A DNA stretch of 64,000 bases from Streptomyces sp. ML-6 (GCF_030116705.1 NZ_JAOTIK010000001.1:3863001-3927000), one strand, 5' to 3'; counted from the stretch's first letter, positions 1 to 9,519 are shown. Notes: generated by a model from the sequence alone, not told the origin. Made by a program: numbers and translations.

Positions 1-964
1 CCAGTTCCTGCGCGAGCACGGTGAGCAGCTCCTTGCGCTGGGTCAGCCAGTTCAGCCGGGCGTAGAGCTCCTCGCTCTCGCCGAGCTCCGTCTCCGGCAG
101 TGCGGGGCCCGCCTCCCACTCCTGCGCCAGCTCCCTCAGGAGGGCCTCGTCCCCACGCCCGTAAGCGGCGTTCACCCGGGCGATGAACTCGTCCCTGCGG
201 GCCCGCTCCGTCTCGTCCTGCGCCAGGTCCGGGTGGGCCTTGCGGGCCAGGTCGCGGTAGAGCCTGCGCGCCTCCTCGGTCGGCCTGACCCGCTTGGGCG
301 GCCGCACCGGCTGCTCGGTCAGCATCGCCGCCGCCTCGGGGGACAGCCCGTCCGAGTCGATCCAGTCGTGGAACAGCTCGTCGACACCGGGCATCGGCAT
401 CACGACCGCCCGCGCCTCCTGCGCCTTGCGGATGTCCTCCGGGTCGCCCGTCCTGGCGGCGCGGGCCTCCGCGATCTGCGCGTCGAGCTCGTCGAGGCGG
501 GTGTACATGGGGCCGAGCTTCTGGTGGTGCAGCCGGGAGAAGTTCTCGACCTCGACCCGGAAGGTCTCCACCGCGATCTCGAACTCGATCAGCGCCTGCT
601 CCGCCACCCGGACCGCCCTCGCGAGCCGGGCCTCGGGCCGTTCCTCCGCAGCGGCGTCGCCCACGCCCCCGTCGGCAGCGGCGTCACCGGTCCGGCCGTC
701 GCCGCCTGCGGCCCCGGCCTCTCCAGCAGTGTCCGCAGCCACCCCGTCGGGCGCCCCGCCGAGGGCGCCGGTGCCGCCCGTCGCCGGGCCCGTACCGTCC
801 TCGGCACCGGGTCCCGAACCGGAACCGTCCGGCCGGCCCTGCTCCTCGATCGGCTCGTCCAAAACGTGCTCCTCGTGCCGGGCATGCCGCCCGTCCTGCC
901 GGTCGTTGTCCTGCCGGTCATCGTCGTTCCGGGTGGTCGGCACTCCGGCGGCTTCGTGGGTCAC
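1..964 (-). CDS. J-domain protein, 3' end cut by window edge
   Basis: Reads leftward; the C-terminus lies beyond base 1 and 321 codons are visible. The GTG at 964 opens with VTHEAAGVPTT and has only a weak ribosome site. Residues 1-110 are acidic, Ala/Gly/Asp-rich low complexity; about 110-225 are charged and probably helical; about 232-275 carry a J-domain-like segment with the HPD tripeptide near 244-246 (LARKAHPDLAQ), followed by ARVNAAYG. HPD is the signature by which J proteins stimulate Hsp70 (DnaK) ATPase, so a co-chaperone role is inferred. There is no Gly/Phe region or zinc-finger domain in the visible part, so it is not DnaJ itself. No signal peptide or membrane segment is seen. The client is unknown. 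Confidence 0.75.
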   Translation of the reverse strand, partial: MTHEAAGVPTTRNDDDRQDNDRQDGRHARHEEHVLDEPIEEQGRPDGSGSGPGAEDGTGPATGGTGALGGAPDGVAADTAGEAGAAGGDGRTGDAAADGGVGDAAAEERPEARLARAVRVAEQALIEFEIAVETFRVEVENFSRLHHQKLGPMYTRLDELDAQIAEARAARTGDPEDIRKAQEARAVVMPMPGVDELFHDWIDSDGLSPEAAAMLTEQPVRPPKRVRPTEEARRLYRDLARKAHPDLAQDETERARRDEFIARVNAAYGRGDEALLRELAQEWEAGPALPETELGESEELYARLNWLTQRKELLTVLAQEL

Positions 965-1151
965 CCGTCCAGCGTATGGCCACGGGCCGCGCCCGGAGGA
1001 CACGTGGTCGGCTTCCACGCTCCTCGAACACGCAACCGCTGCCGCCCCGGCCACTCCTCGGACCTGCCGCAGAACGTTCCGGGCGCCGTCCACCGCGCCA
1101 CCGGACGCCCCCGGCGCCCCGCGCGGGCCGTCGCCGGGTGCCCCGGCCCTC

Positions 1152-2603
1152 TCAGACGCCCAGCTCGGCCGCTATTCGCCCCGAACCTATGGCCTGAACC
1201 AGCTCCGTGTGGTCCGCCTCCGTACGGTCCGCGTAGGTCACCGCGAACGCCGCCACGGCCTCGTCCAGCTCCTCGCTCTTGCCGCAGTAACCAGCAATCA
1301 GCCGGGGATCCGCGCTGTGCGCATGGGCGCGGGCCAGCAGCGCACCGGTCATCCGGCCGTAGTCGTCGACCTGGTCGGCCGCCAGCGCCGCCGGGTCGAC
1401 GCTGCCCTTGCGGTTCCTGAACTGCCTCACCTGGAACGGGCGGCCGTCCACGGTCGTCCAGCCCAGCAGGATGTCGCTGACGACCTGCATCCGCTTCTGC
1501 CCGAGCACCACCCGGCGCCCCTCGTGGGCCACCTCCGGCACCTCGAACCCGACAGTCGGCAGGTACGGCGCCAGCACGGAGGGCCGCGCCTCCTTCACCT
1601 GAAGCACCAGGGGCTCCCCACGATGGTCGAGCAGCAGCACCACGTACGACCGGGTACCGACGCTTCCGGTGCCGACCACCCGGAACGCCACGTCGTGGAT
1701 CGCGTACCGGGCGAGGAGCGGCACACGGTCCTCGGAGACCGTGCCCAGGTAGTCCCCGAGCGCCGCCGCGACCGCTGCGGCTTCCTCGTCCGGCACCCTC
1801 CGCAGCACCGGCGGCGCGTCCACGAAGCGACGCCCGCCGTCCTCCGAGTCCTCGGTCGACTTGGCCGCGAAACGGGCGCTGGTGTTGTTGCGGGCCTTCT
1901 CCGAAACCCGCTCCAGGGTCCCGAGGAGGTCCCTGGCGTCCGTGTGCGAGACGAGTTCCTCGTCCGCAATGGCGTTCCAGGCGTCGAGCGCGGGCAGCTT
2001 GGCCAGCAGCCGCATCGTCCGCCGGTACGCCCCCACCGTGTCGTACGCCCCCCGCCGGCAGGTCTCCTCGTCCGCCCCCGCTTCGCGCCCCGCGAGCACC
2101 AGCGAGGTGGCGAGCCGCTTGAGGTCCCACTCCCACGGGCCGAACACGGTCTCGTCGAAGTCGTTCAGATCGATGACCAGGCTGCCGCGCGCATCGCCGT
2201 ACAGCCCGAAATTGGCCGCGTGGGCGTCACCGCAGAGCTGGGCGCCCACCCCGCTGACCGCAGTGCCCACCAGGTCATGGGCCATCAGCCCGGCCGACCC
2301 GCGCAGAAAGGCGAAGGGGGTGGCCGCCATCCGGCCCACCCGGATCGGAGTGAGAGCCGCCACCCTGCCCCTGCTCGACTCCTCCACCGCCCGCACCGCG
2401 TCGGGTCGCCCGGCCGGAAGGTCCAGGAAGGCGTGCGAGGCCCTCGGCACCCTCGCCCGCAGGGCCTTGCCCTCCTTCCGCGGCGACCGTGCCGCGCCCC
2501 CGCCCGCCCCGGTCCCCCTCCGCGCGAATCCGGGCACGCCCGGAATGCGCGGGTCACCCTCCGCGGCCCGCTGAACCGGCACGATCGCTTCGATTTCACC
2601 CAT
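1152..2603 (-). CDS. DUF2252 family protein
   Basis: 483 aa, ATG start with GGGGGAGG nine bases upstream. The sequence matches the DUF2252 family: an N-terminal RVPRASHAFLDLPAGRPD block, then LCGDAHAANFG (about 140-150) and IDLNDFDETVFGPWEWDLKR (about 160-180). These resemble the nucleotide- and metal-binding patches of aminoglycoside-phosphotransferase-like folds (GDxHxxN, DFD). The family is widespread in actinobacteria and its reaction is unproven; a small-molecule kinase-like role is inference. It is monocistronic, with about 190 bp of non-coding DNA before the J-domain gene downstream and a 437-bp gap upstream. No membrane segments are seen, so it should be cytosolic. Confidence 0.85.
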   Translation of the reverse strand: MGEIEAIVPVQRAAEGDPRIPGVPGFARRGTGAGGGAARSPRKEGKALRARVPRASHAFLDLPAGRPDAVRAVEESSRGRVAALTPIRVGRMAATPFAFLRGSAGLMAHDLVGTAVSGVGAQLCGDAHAANFGLYGDARGSLVIDLNDFDETVFGPWEWDLKRLATSLVLAGREAGADEETCRRGAYDTVGAYRRTMRLLAKLPALDAWNAIADEELVSHTDARDLLGTLERVSEKARNNTSARFAAKSTEDSEDGGRRFVDAPPVLRRVPDEEAAAVAAALGDYLGTVSEDRVPLLARYAIHDVAFRVVGTGSVGTRSYVVLLLDHRGEPLVLQVKEARPSVLAPYLPTVGFEVPEVAHEGRRVVLGQKRMQVVSDILLGWTTVDGRPFQVRQFRNRKGSVDPAALAADQVDDYGRMTGALLARAHAHSADPRLIAGYCGKSEELDEAVAAFAVTYADRTEADHTELVQAIGSGRIAAELGV

Positions 2604-2961
2604 GGTGCGCAGCCTCCCCCGCTCCCCTGCGCTCCCGGCCCTTCGCCCTGTCGCAGATCAATTCCGACGAAGGTATCTCCGTGGGCCGAAACCCGTCTGC
2701 CCCTGTGGAAAACCTGATCCGCGACCGGTGGGCAACCATCCGCCCTGGTCAGACACAGGGGACCTCCTCGGCCTCTTCCTCTTCCTCGGCCTCGACCTCA
2801 GTCTCTTCCTCGTCGCCCGCCCCGGATCGGCCAAGACCGCAATCGCAACCGCGGCGGCCTTCCACCGCTTCGACTCGGCGGGCGCCCCGACCACGAACAC
2901 CCCCACAAACCCCGTAAGCCCTGTTGAGCCTCACAGCCACCCAGCACCCGCCGAACCCGAC

Positions 2962-2975
2962 GTTTCACGTGAAAC
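2962..2975. other. parS: parS centromere site
   Basis: Exact 14-bp palindrome GTTTCACGTGAAAC, the binding site of ParB encoded at 45676-46776. This is the leftmost of seven exact copies in the window and lies about 35 kb from oriC. It is intergenic. Confidence 0.95.
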
Positions 2976-3000
2976 AGAAACAATGGAGACCGGGAACGAA

Positions 3001-3033
3001 GAAGCCCCCCAGACCGTTGGTCTGGGGGGCTTC
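3001..3033 (-). terminator. Terminator downstream of tRNA-Leu
   Basis: Perfect 15-bp stem with a 3-nt loop (GAAGCCCCCCAGACC and its complement), just past the 3' end of the leftward tRNA-Leu gene. It has little U tract, as is common in Streptomyces. Confidence 0.8.
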
Positions 3034-3040
3034 TCCCTTG

Positions 3041-3123
3041 TGCGCGAGGGGGGATTTGAACCCCCACGTCCCTAAGGACACTGGCACCTGAAGCCAGCGC
3101 GTCTGCCGTTCCGCCACTCGCGC
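3041..3123 (-). tRNA. tRNA-Leu (anticodon CAG)
   Basis: 83 nt on the minus strand without encoded CCA. The 7-bp acceptor stem is GCGCGAG pairing with CTCGCGC. The anticodon stem-loop CTGGC-TTCAGGT-GCCAG gives anticodon CAG. There is a long class II variable arm (TGTCCTTAGGGACG) and a T arm GGGGGTTCAAATCCCCC. The long variable arm and anticodon agree on leucine, reading CUG, the dominant Leu codon in this GC-rich genome. Confidence 0.96.
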
Positions 3124-3438
3124 AAGAGTGGTGTTTCCGGGCTCTCCCACCGTTTGGTGCGATCGCCTGGCGACATCCGGAAGATTAGCACGCTGGACAG
3201 GGTGGATTCACATCCGTTGTTTCGCCGACCGCCAGGAGGGCAACGGGAACGCCGAGCGGTCGCCCCCACTCCTCCTGTATGTGCCCGGGGTGCGGGACAC
3301 TGTGAGGAGGCCGCCTCTACGATCCGTGTGAGAGGTGACACTCATCCACAGGGCAGACAAGGGGAACCAGCCGATTTCCCGACGCGTGGATACGATCAGT
3401 AAGCAGTACAGGGACGACTACGACGGAGGAGGTGCCCC
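3124..3438. promoter_or_regulatory. 315-bp spacer upstream of fhaA
   Basis: Non-coding. It holds the 5' flank of tRNA-Leu and the leader of the rightward fhaA operon, ending in the strong ribosome site GGAGGAGG before fhaA. No promoter hexamers can be assigned with confidence and no stable hairpin stands out. Confidence 0.5.
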
Positions 3439-4308
3439 ATGGGAGTCATGAAGCGTTTCGAGCAGCGTCTCGAAGGTCTGGTCAACGGCACCTTCGCCAA
3501 GGTCTTCAAGTCCGAGGTCCAGCCGGTCGAGATCGCGGGAGCCCTCCAGCGCGAGTGCGACAACAACGCAACGATCTGGAACCGCGAGCGGACAGTCGTC
3601 CCCAATGACTTCATCGTCGAGCTCAGCACTCCCGACTACGAGCGACTCAGCCCGTACTCCGGTCAGTTGGGCGACGAGCTCTCCGGCCTGGTCCGCGACT
3701 ACGCCAAGCAGCAGCGGTACACCTTCATGGGCCCCATCAAGGTCCACCTGGAGAAGGCCGACGACCTCGACACCGGGCTCTACCGGGTGCGCAGCCGCAC
3801 CCTGGCGTCGAGTTCCTCACAGGACCCCCAGAGCCGACAGGGAGCGCAGGGCCAGCCCGGCCAGCCCCCCTACCCCGGCCCGGGACGGTCCCCGCAACCT
3901 CCCGGCGGCGGCTACGGCTATCCGCCCACCTCCGCCCCGCCCATGCCCGCGGCCCCGCCGCCGGGCGCGGGCAGGCCCAGCGCCGACCGGCACCCGCCGG
4001 CCGGTCCCAGCCCCCTGCCCAACGCGCAGGTGCGACGCTGGATCGAGATCAACGGCAACCGCCATCAGATCTCCCGCCCGACGCTGGTGCTGGGACGCAG
4101 CACCGACGCCGACGTGCGGATCGACGACCCCGGCGTATCGCGTCGGCACTGTGAGATCCGGACCGGAACGCCCTCGACGATCCAGGATCTCGGGTCTACC
4201 AACGGCATCGTGGTAGACGGGCAGCACACCACCCGCGCTACGCTCCGCGACGGCTCGCGGATCGTCGTGGGCAGCACCACCATCGTTTACCGGCAAGCCG
4301 AAGGGTGA
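3439..4308 (+). CDS. fhaA: FhaA: DUF3662 and FHA phosphothreonine-binding protein
   Basis: 289 aa; ATG with GGAGGAGG eleven bases upstream. Residues 1-125 are the DUF3662 domain (MKRFEQRLEGLVNGTFAKVF). About 125-195 is a Pro/Gly/Gln-rich linker, and 200-285 is an FHA domain with LVLGRS, SRRHCE and GSTNG, the loops that hold phosphothreonine. In mycobacteria FhaA is a PknB substrate and binds the phosphorylated pseudokinase attached to MurJ. Here PknB is encoded in the same operon (9520-11502) and a pseudokinase lies beside murJ (51067-52779), so the same circuit is likely. First gene of the operon; fhaB starts 10 bp after its stop. An in-frame ATG at codon 4 is an alternative start. Confidence 0.95.
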   Translation: MGVMKRFEQRLEGLVNGTFAKVFKSEVQPVEIAGALQRECDNNATIWNRERTVVPNDFIVELSTPDYERLSPYSGQLGDELSGLVRDYAKQQRYTFMGPIKVHLEKADDLDTGLYRVRSRTLASSSSQDPQSRQGAQGQPGQPPYPGPGRSPQPPGGGYGYPPTSAPPMPAAPPPGAGRPSADRHPPAGPSPLPNAQVRRWIEINGNRHQISRPTLVLGRSTDADVRIDDPGVSRRHCEIRTGTPSTIQDLGSTNGIVVDGQHTTRATLRDGSRIVVGSTTIVYRQAEG

Positions 4309-4318
4309 AGCGGGGGCA

Positions 4319-4834
4319 ATGTCAGAGCTGACCCTGACGGTCATGCGGCTAGGTTTCCTGGCTGTTCTGTGGCTGTTCGTGATCGTGGCCGTCCAGGTCA
4401 TCCGCAGTGATCTGTTCGGAACACGTGTCACACAGCGCGGCTCACGCCGCACCGCGAACGACGCACGACCGCCACAGCAGCGCCAGAACGCCGCGGCACC
4501 GCCGCAGCAGCGTCAACAGTCCGGCCGCCAGCGCCGGGGGGCACCCACAAAGCTGGTCGTCTCCGAGGGCAACCTCACCGGCACCACGGTGGCGCTCCAG
4601 GGGCAGACCATCACGCTGGGCCGGGCGCACGATTCGACGATCGTGCTGGACGACGACTACGCGTCCAGCAGGCATGCCAGGATCTACCCCGACCGTGACG
4701 GCCAGTGGATCGTCGAGGATCTCGGGTCCACCAACGGCACGTATCTCGACCGGACCCGTCTCACCACCCCGACGCCTGTTCCGCTGGGCGCGCCGATCCG
4801 AATCGGCAAGACCGTCATCGAGCTGCGGAAGTAG
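4319..4834 (+). CDS. fhaB: FhaB: membrane-anchored FHA protein
   Basis: 171 aa. One N-terminal membrane helix (about 7-27, LGFLAVLWLFVIVAVQVI) is followed by a Gln/Arg/Ala-rich linker to about 75 and a C-terminal FHA domain (about 80-165) with ITLGRAHDSTIVL, SRHA and LGSTNGTYLD. FHA domains bind phosphothreonine peptides. In mycobacteria the equivalent (FipA/FhaB) links PknB-type kinases to cell-division and growth proteins. It lies between fhaA and the phosphatase in the same operon, 10 bp after fhaA. The start is the ATG at 4319, preceded by a purine-rich site (GAAGCGGGGG). Confidence 0.93.
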   Translation: MSELTLTVMRLGFLAVLWLFVIVAVQVIRSDLFGTRVTQRGSRRTANDARPPQQRQNAAAPPQQRQQSGRQRRGAPTKLVVSEGNLTGTTVALQGQTITLGRAHDSTIVLDDDYASSRHARIYPDRDGQWIVEDLGSTNGTYLDRTRLTTPTPVPLGAPIRIGKTVIELRK

Positions 4835-4963
4835 TACGACAATGAGCGAGCGGAGCGAGCGAGCCGCGGCGGTACGGTCATCGGACCCCGCCCGGCTCCC
4901 GACCGGAGGGTGGGCAGTGTGGCTCGAGACCGGCTGTACCCCGAGCCGACGGGAGAGGTGCGC

Positions 4964-6475
4964 ATGAGTCTTTCCCTGCGCTTCGCCGCCGGATCGCACA
5001 AAGGCATGATCCGGGAGGGCAACGAGGACTCCGGCTACGCCGGTCCGCGCCTTCTGGCCATCGCCGACGGCATGGGCGGCCAGGCGGCCGGCGAGGTCGC
5101 CAGCTCCGAGGTGATCTCCACCCTCGTCCAGCTCGACGACGACGTCCCGGGCTCCGACATCCTGACCTCGCTCGGTACGGCGGTCCAGCGGGCCAACGAC
5201 CAGCTGCGCATGATGGTCGAGGAGGACCCCCAGCTGGAGGGCATGGGCACCACGCTCACCGCCCTGCTCTGGACCGGTCAGCGCCTCGGCCTCGTCCACG
5301 TCGGCGACTCCCGCGCGTACCTGCTGCGCGACGGCGTGCTCACCCAGATCACCCAGGACCACACCTGGGTGCAGCGGTTGGTCGACGAGGGCCGGATCAC
5401 CGAGGAAGAAGCCACCACCCACCCGCAGCGCGCCCTCCTGATGCGCGCCCTGGGCAGCGGCGATCACGTCGAACCCGACCTCTCCATCCGCGAGGTCCGG
5501 GTCGGTGACCGCTACCTGATCTGCTCCGACGGGCTCTCCGGCGTCGTCTCCCACCAGACGATGGAGGAGACCCTCGCCAGCTACCAGGGCCCCCAGGAGA
5601 CCATCCAGGAACTGATCCAACTCGCCCTGCGCGGCGGCGGACCGGACAACATCACCTGCATCGTCGCGGACGTCCTCGACGTCGACAGCAACGACACCCT
5701 GGCCGCGCAGCTCAACGACACCCCGGTCGTCGTCGGCGCGGTCGCCGAGAACCAGGCCGCGCAGATGACCGCCGCCGAGAGCACGGCCGCCATGCAGACC
5801 CCGGCCGGCCGCGCGGCCGGCCTCGGCCGCCCCGTCCCGCCGCCCGCCGGAGGCTTCGGCCCGCCCGGAAGCGGTGACGACATCGGTTACGGCGGGATGC
5901 CGGACGGTTCCTTCGACGCGTACACCGACGACGACTTCGTGAAGCCCGGCGGCGGCCGCAAGTGGCTCAAGAGGTCCCTCTACACCGTGCTGGCGCTCGC
6001 CGTCGTCGGTGGCGGCCTCTACGGCGGCTACCGCTGGACCCAGAACCAGTTCTACGTCGGCGCGAAGAACGACCACGTCGCGCTGTTCCGCGGCATCAGC
6101 CAGGAACTGGGCTGGATCTCGCTCTCGAAGGTGGAGAAGGACCACCCCGAGATCGAACTCAAGTACCTCCCGTCCTACCAGCGCAAGCAGGTCGAGGCGA
6201 CCATCGCCGAAGGCAACCTCGCCTCCGCCCGCGAGAAGATCGACGAGCTCTCCGTCCAGGCGTCCGCCTGCCGGAAGAACGCCGAGCGACGTGCCGCCGA
6301 GAAGGCCAGATCGGACGAGGGCCAGGCCGTGGGCACGGACTCGGACGCCACCAAGACCTCCGGTGGCGCCAAGACGTCCGAAACCGACAAGACCAAGCCG
6401 ACCAAAACTCCCGCTCCTGGTCCCAGCCTCTCGGAGGAAGAGAAAAAGCTGGTCCCGCAGTGCGGTAAGCAGTAA
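4964..6475 (+). CDS. PP2C-family Ser/Thr phosphatase (PstP type)
   Basis: 503 aa from the ATG at 4964, chosen because GGGAGAGG precedes it and because the PP2C domain begins immediately (MSLSLRFAAGSHKGMIREGNE); an in-frame GTG 54 bp upstream would add 18 unrelated residues. The PP2C domain spans about 1-240 with metal-binding motifs ADGMGGQAAGE, GDSRAYLLRDG, CSDGLSG and GGPDNITCI. A Gly/Pro-rich linker follows, one membrane helix at about 338-356, and an extracytoplasmic Lys/Thr-rich tail. The family removes phosphate from PknB-type kinases and their substrates. Operon position next to the FHA proteins, RodA/PbpA and PknB supports that role. Confidence 0.95.
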   Translation: MSLSLRFAAGSHKGMIREGNEDSGYAGPRLLAIADGMGGQAAGEVASSEVISTLVQLDDDVPGSDILTSLGTAVQRANDQLRMMVEEDPQLEGMGTTLTALLWTGQRLGLVHVGDSRAYLLRDGVLTQITQDHTWVQRLVDEGRITEEEATTHPQRALLMRALGSGDHVEPDLSIREVRVGDRYLICSDGLSGVVSHQTMEETLASYQGPQETIQELIQLALRGGGPDNITCIVADVLDVDSNDTLAAQLNDTPVVVGAVAENQAAQMTAAESTAAMQTPAGRAAGLGRPVPPPAGGFGPPGSGDDIGYGGMPDGSFDAYTDDDFVKPGGGRKWLKRSLYTVLALAVVGGGLYGGYRWTQNQFYVGAKNDHVALFRGISQELGWISLSKVEKDHPEIELKYLPSYQRKQVEATIAEGNLASAREKIDELSVQASACRKNAERRAAEKARSDEGQAVGTDSDATKTSGGAKTSETDKTKPTKTPAPGPSLSEEEKKLVPQCGKQ

Positions 6476-6497
6476 GCCGTAGGGGGCCTTCAGCACC

Positions 6498-7898
6498 ATG
6501 AGCGTTGTCACCAACACGACCACGATCGGCGCGATCGACGCGCCGAGCCGCCGCAACACCGAGCTGATGATGGTGGGCTTCGCCGTCGCCATCTCGGTCT
6601 TCGCCTACGCCAACGTCGGGCTCGCTCTCAATGGCGAGCTGCCTTCCGGCATGCTCGGATACGGGCTCGGCCTGGCGCTTCTGGGCGGCATCAGCCATCT
6701 CGCCGTCCGCAAGTTCGCCCCGTACGCAGATCCCTTGCTGCTTCCTCTGGCAACACTGCTGAACGGGCTGGGACTGGCGATCATCTGGCGACTCGACCAG
6801 TCGGAACGGTTCCAGGCGACCCCAGACTTCGCACCCGCCGCCTCCAAGCAGCTGCTGTTCTCGGCCGTGGGCATCGCGCTGCTGGTCGCCGTTCTGCTGG
6901 TCCTCAAGGACCACCGCATCCTGCAGCGCTACACATACATCTCCATGCTGGTGGCGCTGTTCCTCCTGATCCTTCCGATGTTCTTCCCCGCCGTGAACGG
7001 TGCCAAGATCTGGATCAAGATCCCCGGCGTCGGCACGATCCAGCCAGGGGAGTTCGCCAAGATCATCATTGCGGTGTTCTTCGCCGGCTATCTCATGGTC
7101 AAGCGGGACGCGCTGGCCCTGGCCAGTCGCCGTTTCATGGGTCTCTACCTTCCTCGCGGCCGTGACCTCGGCCCGATCATCACCATCTGGGCCTTCTCGA
7201 TCCTGATCCTGGTCTTCGAGACCGACCTGGGATCGTCCCTGCTGTTCTTCGGCATGTTCGTCGTCATGCTGTACGTGGCCACCGAGCGCACCAGCTGGAT
7301 CGTCTTCGGCCTTCTGATGTCCGCAGCCGGTGCGGTCGGTGTGGCCACCTTCGAGCCCCACGTCCAGCAGCGTGTCACCGCCTGGCTCGACCCGTTCGCC
7401 GGCTGGGGCAAGTTGGCCGCCAGCGAGCAGATGGCCAAGTCCCTGATGGCCTTCGGCGCCGGCGGCACCCTCGGCACCGGACTCGGCCAGGGCAATTCCG
7501 ACTTGATCGGCTTCGCTGCCAACTCCGACTTCATTCTCGCCACCGTCGGCGAGGAACTGGGCCTCGCCGGAATGATGGCCCTCCTCCTCATCTACGGCCT
7601 GATCGTCGAACGCGGTGTCCGCACCGCCCTTGCTTCCCGTGACCCCTTCGGCAAGCTCCTCGCGATCGGACTCTCCGGCTCCTTCGCCATTCAGGTCTTC
7701 GTCGTCGCCGGCGGTGTCATGGGCCTCATCCCGCTGACGGGTATGACCATGCCGTTCGTCGCCGCAGGCGGATCGTCGGTGATCGCCAACTGGGCCCTGA
7801 TCGGCATCCTGCTCCGTATCAGCGACACCGCACGCCGTCCCGCGCCGACCCCAGCCCCATCACCCGACGCCGAGATGACCCAGGTGGTCCGACCGTGA
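6498..7898 (+). CDS. SEDS peptidoglycan polymerase, RodA/FtsW family
   Basis: 466 aa polytopic membrane protein with about ten or more hydrophobic helices. It carries SEDS-family features such as FETDLGSSLLFFGMF, GTGLGQGNSDLIGFAANSDFI with GEELG following, and the C-terminal MPFVAAGGSS block. SEDS proteins polymerise lipid II glycan and pair with a class B PBP. Here pbpA starts within the stop region of this gene (4-bp overlap GTGA), implying translational coupling and a working pair. ATG start at 6498, 22 bp after the phosphatase gene. The cluster is equivalent to the mycobacterial pstP-rodA-pbpA-pknB locus, although no pknA equivalent is present. Confidence 0.94.
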   Translation: MSVVTNTTTIGAIDAPSRRNTELMMVGFAVAISVFAYANVGLALNGELPSGMLGYGLGLALLGGISHLAVRKFAPYADPLLLPLATLLNGLGLAIIWRLDQSERFQATPDFAPAASKQLLFSAVGIALLVAVLLVLKDHRILQRYTYISMLVALFLLILPMFFPAVNGAKIWIKIPGVGTIQPGEFAKIIIAVFFAGYLMVKRDALALASRRFMGLYLPRGRDLGPIITIWAFSILILVFETDLGSSLLFFGMFVVMLYVATERTSWIVFGLLMSAAGAVGVATFEPHVQQRVTAWLDPFAGWGKLAASEQMAKSLMAFGAGGTLGTGLGQGNSDLIGFAANSDFILATVGEELGLAGMMALLLIYGLIVERGVRTALASRDPFGKLLAIGLSGSFAIQVFVVAGGVMGLIPLTGMTMPFVAAGGSSVIANWALIGILLRISDTARRPAPTPAPSPDAEMTQVVRP

Positions 7899-9352
7899 AC
7901 AAGCCCCTTCGTAGGATTGCGATCTTCTGCGGGCTGCTCGTCCTCGCTCTCCTGGTCCGCGTCAACTGGCTCCAGTACGTACGCGCCGACGAGCTGAACG
8001 AGAACAAGCACAACCGCCGGGTCCAGATCGAGCGCTACGCCCACGAACGCGGCAACATCATCGTCGACGGCAACCCCGTCACCGGGTCCGTCGAGACCAA
8101 GGACAGCGACTTCAAGTACAAGCGGGTCTGGAAGGACGGCCCCATGTGGGCCCCCGTCACCGGCTACTCCTCGCAGGCCTTCGACGCCTCGCAGCTGGAG
8201 AAGCTGGAGGACGGCATCCTCACCGGCAACGACGACCAGCTCTTCTTCGACCGCACCCTGTCGATGTTCACCGGCGACAAGAGGCAGGGCGGCAACATCG
8301 TCACCACCCTGAACGGCGCCGCCCAGAAGGCCGCCTTCAAGGGACTCGGCGACAAGAAGGGCGCCGTCGCCGCCCTCGACCCGCAGACCGGCGCCATCCT
8401 GGCCCTGGTGAGCACCCCGTCGTACGACCCCTCGGTCTTCGCCGGGAACTCCTTCAAGGACGCAGAAGCCCGGCAGAAGCTCCTGAAGGACAAGGACAAG
8501 CCGATGCTCAACCGGGCATTGCGCGAGACCTACCCGCCCGGCTCGACCTTCAAGGTCGTCACTGCCGCCGCGGCGCTGGAGAACGGGCTGTACACCGACA
8601 TCGACGCGAAGACGAAGTCGCCGCTCCCCTGGCGGCTTCCCCTCTCGACCCAGAACCTCGCCAACGAGGGCAACATCCCGTGCGAGAACGCCTCGCTCCG
8701 GGAAGCGCTGCGGTGGTCCTGCAACACGGTCTTCGGCAAGATCAGCGACGACCTGGGCAACCAGAAGATGATCGACCAGGCCGACAAGTTCGGCTTCAAC
8801 GAGGAGATCTTCACCCCGGTCCGCGCCGACGCCAGCGTCTACCCCAAGGACAACCGCCCGCAGAACGCCATGGCCGGCATCGGCCAGGCGTCCAACCGCG
8901 CCACCCCGCTCCAGATGGCCATGGTCGCCGCCGCGATCGCCAACGACGGCAAGCTGATGCAGCCGTACATGGTCGCCGAGCGCCAGGCCCCCAACCTGGA
9001 CGCGATCTACACCCACGAGAAGGAGCAGTTCAGCCAGCCCCTCTCGGGCGAGAACGCGCAGAAGCTCCAGCAGATGATGGAGACCGTCGTCGAGACCGGC
9101 ACCGGCCGCAACGCCCAGATCAACGGCGTCACCGTCGGCGGCAAGACCGGTACCGCTCAGCACGGCCTCAACAACAGCGAGAAGCCGTACGCGTGGTTCA
9201 TCTCGTACGCCAAGACCGACAACGGCTCCCCGGTCGCCGTCGCCGTCGTGGTCGAGGACAGCCAGGCCAACCGGGGTGACATCTCCGGTGGCGGTCTGGC
9301 CGCGCCGATCGCCAAGGCCGTGATGGAGGCGGTCATCGACAGCAAGAAGTGA
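7895..9352 (+). CDS. pbpA: Class B penicillin-binding protein PbpA
   Basis: 485 aa; GTG start overlapping the RodA/FtsW stop by 4 bp. One N-terminal membrane helix (about 7-25) is followed by a short pedestal domain (NRRVQIERYAHERGNIIVDG) and the transpeptidase domain with S217TFK as nucleophile motif, S275CN and K417TG. It cross-links peptidoglycan stem peptides outside the membrane and would work with the adjacent SEDS glycosyltransferase. The length is typical of actinobacterial PbpA. All three penicillin-binding motifs are intact. Confidence 0.96.
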   Translation: MNKPLRRIAIFCGLLVLALLVRVNWLQYVRADELNENKHNRRVQIERYAHERGNIIVDGNPVTGSVETKDSDFKYKRVWKDGPMWAPVTGYSSQAFDASQLEKLEDGILTGNDDQLFFDRTLSMFTGDKRQGGNIVTTLNGAAQKAAFKGLGDKKGAVAALDPQTGAILALVSTPSYDPSVFAGNSFKDAEARQKLLKDKDKPMLNRALRETYPPGSTFKVVTAAAALENGLYTDIDAKTKSPLPWRLPLSTQNLANEGNIPCENASLREALRWSCNTVFGKISDDLGNQKMIDQADKFGFNEEIFTPVRADASVYPKDNRPQNAMAGIGQASNRATPLQMAMVAAAIANDGKLMQPYMVAERQAPNLDAIYTHEKEQFSQPLSGENAQKLQQMMETVVETGTGRNAQINGVTVGGKTGTAQHGLNNSEKPYAWFISYAKTDNGSPVAVAVVVEDSQANRGDISGGGLAAPIAKAVMEAVIDSKK

Positions 9353-9519
9353 TGCCCATCACATCGGGCGGCATACCCGCACATTGGGATACCGGTCGGA
9401 TATCGAGTCCGGACTTCCGCCCGATCAGGTAGTGCGTGGCCGGTAGCGTATGTGCGAGCAGCACACCGCCGGACCGCGCACCGGTGCGGTCGGGACTGAC
9501 GGAGAGGGCTGGAACAGTT

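Larger units (their letters stand above)
2604..3040. other. 437-bp gap with parS, a pyrimidine tract and a terminator
   Basis: Several short ORFs cross this stretch but none has convincing codon use, a ribosome site or a recognisable product. It holds the 5' flank of the DUF2252 gene, a C/T-rich tract at about 2763-2819, the parS copy at 2962-2975 and the perfect hairpin at 3001-3033. Confidence 0.6.

Noticed and set aside
2749..2940. 63-aa leftward ORF with an acidic tail (EEETEVEAEEEEE)
   Set aside because: The acidic run only reflects the pyrimidine tract on the plus strand; the rest is Arg/Gly-rich noise with no ribosome site.
2602..3075. 157-codon rightward ORF spanning the parS/terminator gap
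   Set aside because: Runs through parS, the terminator hairpin and into the tRNA-Leu gene, and has no ribosome site or family resemblance.
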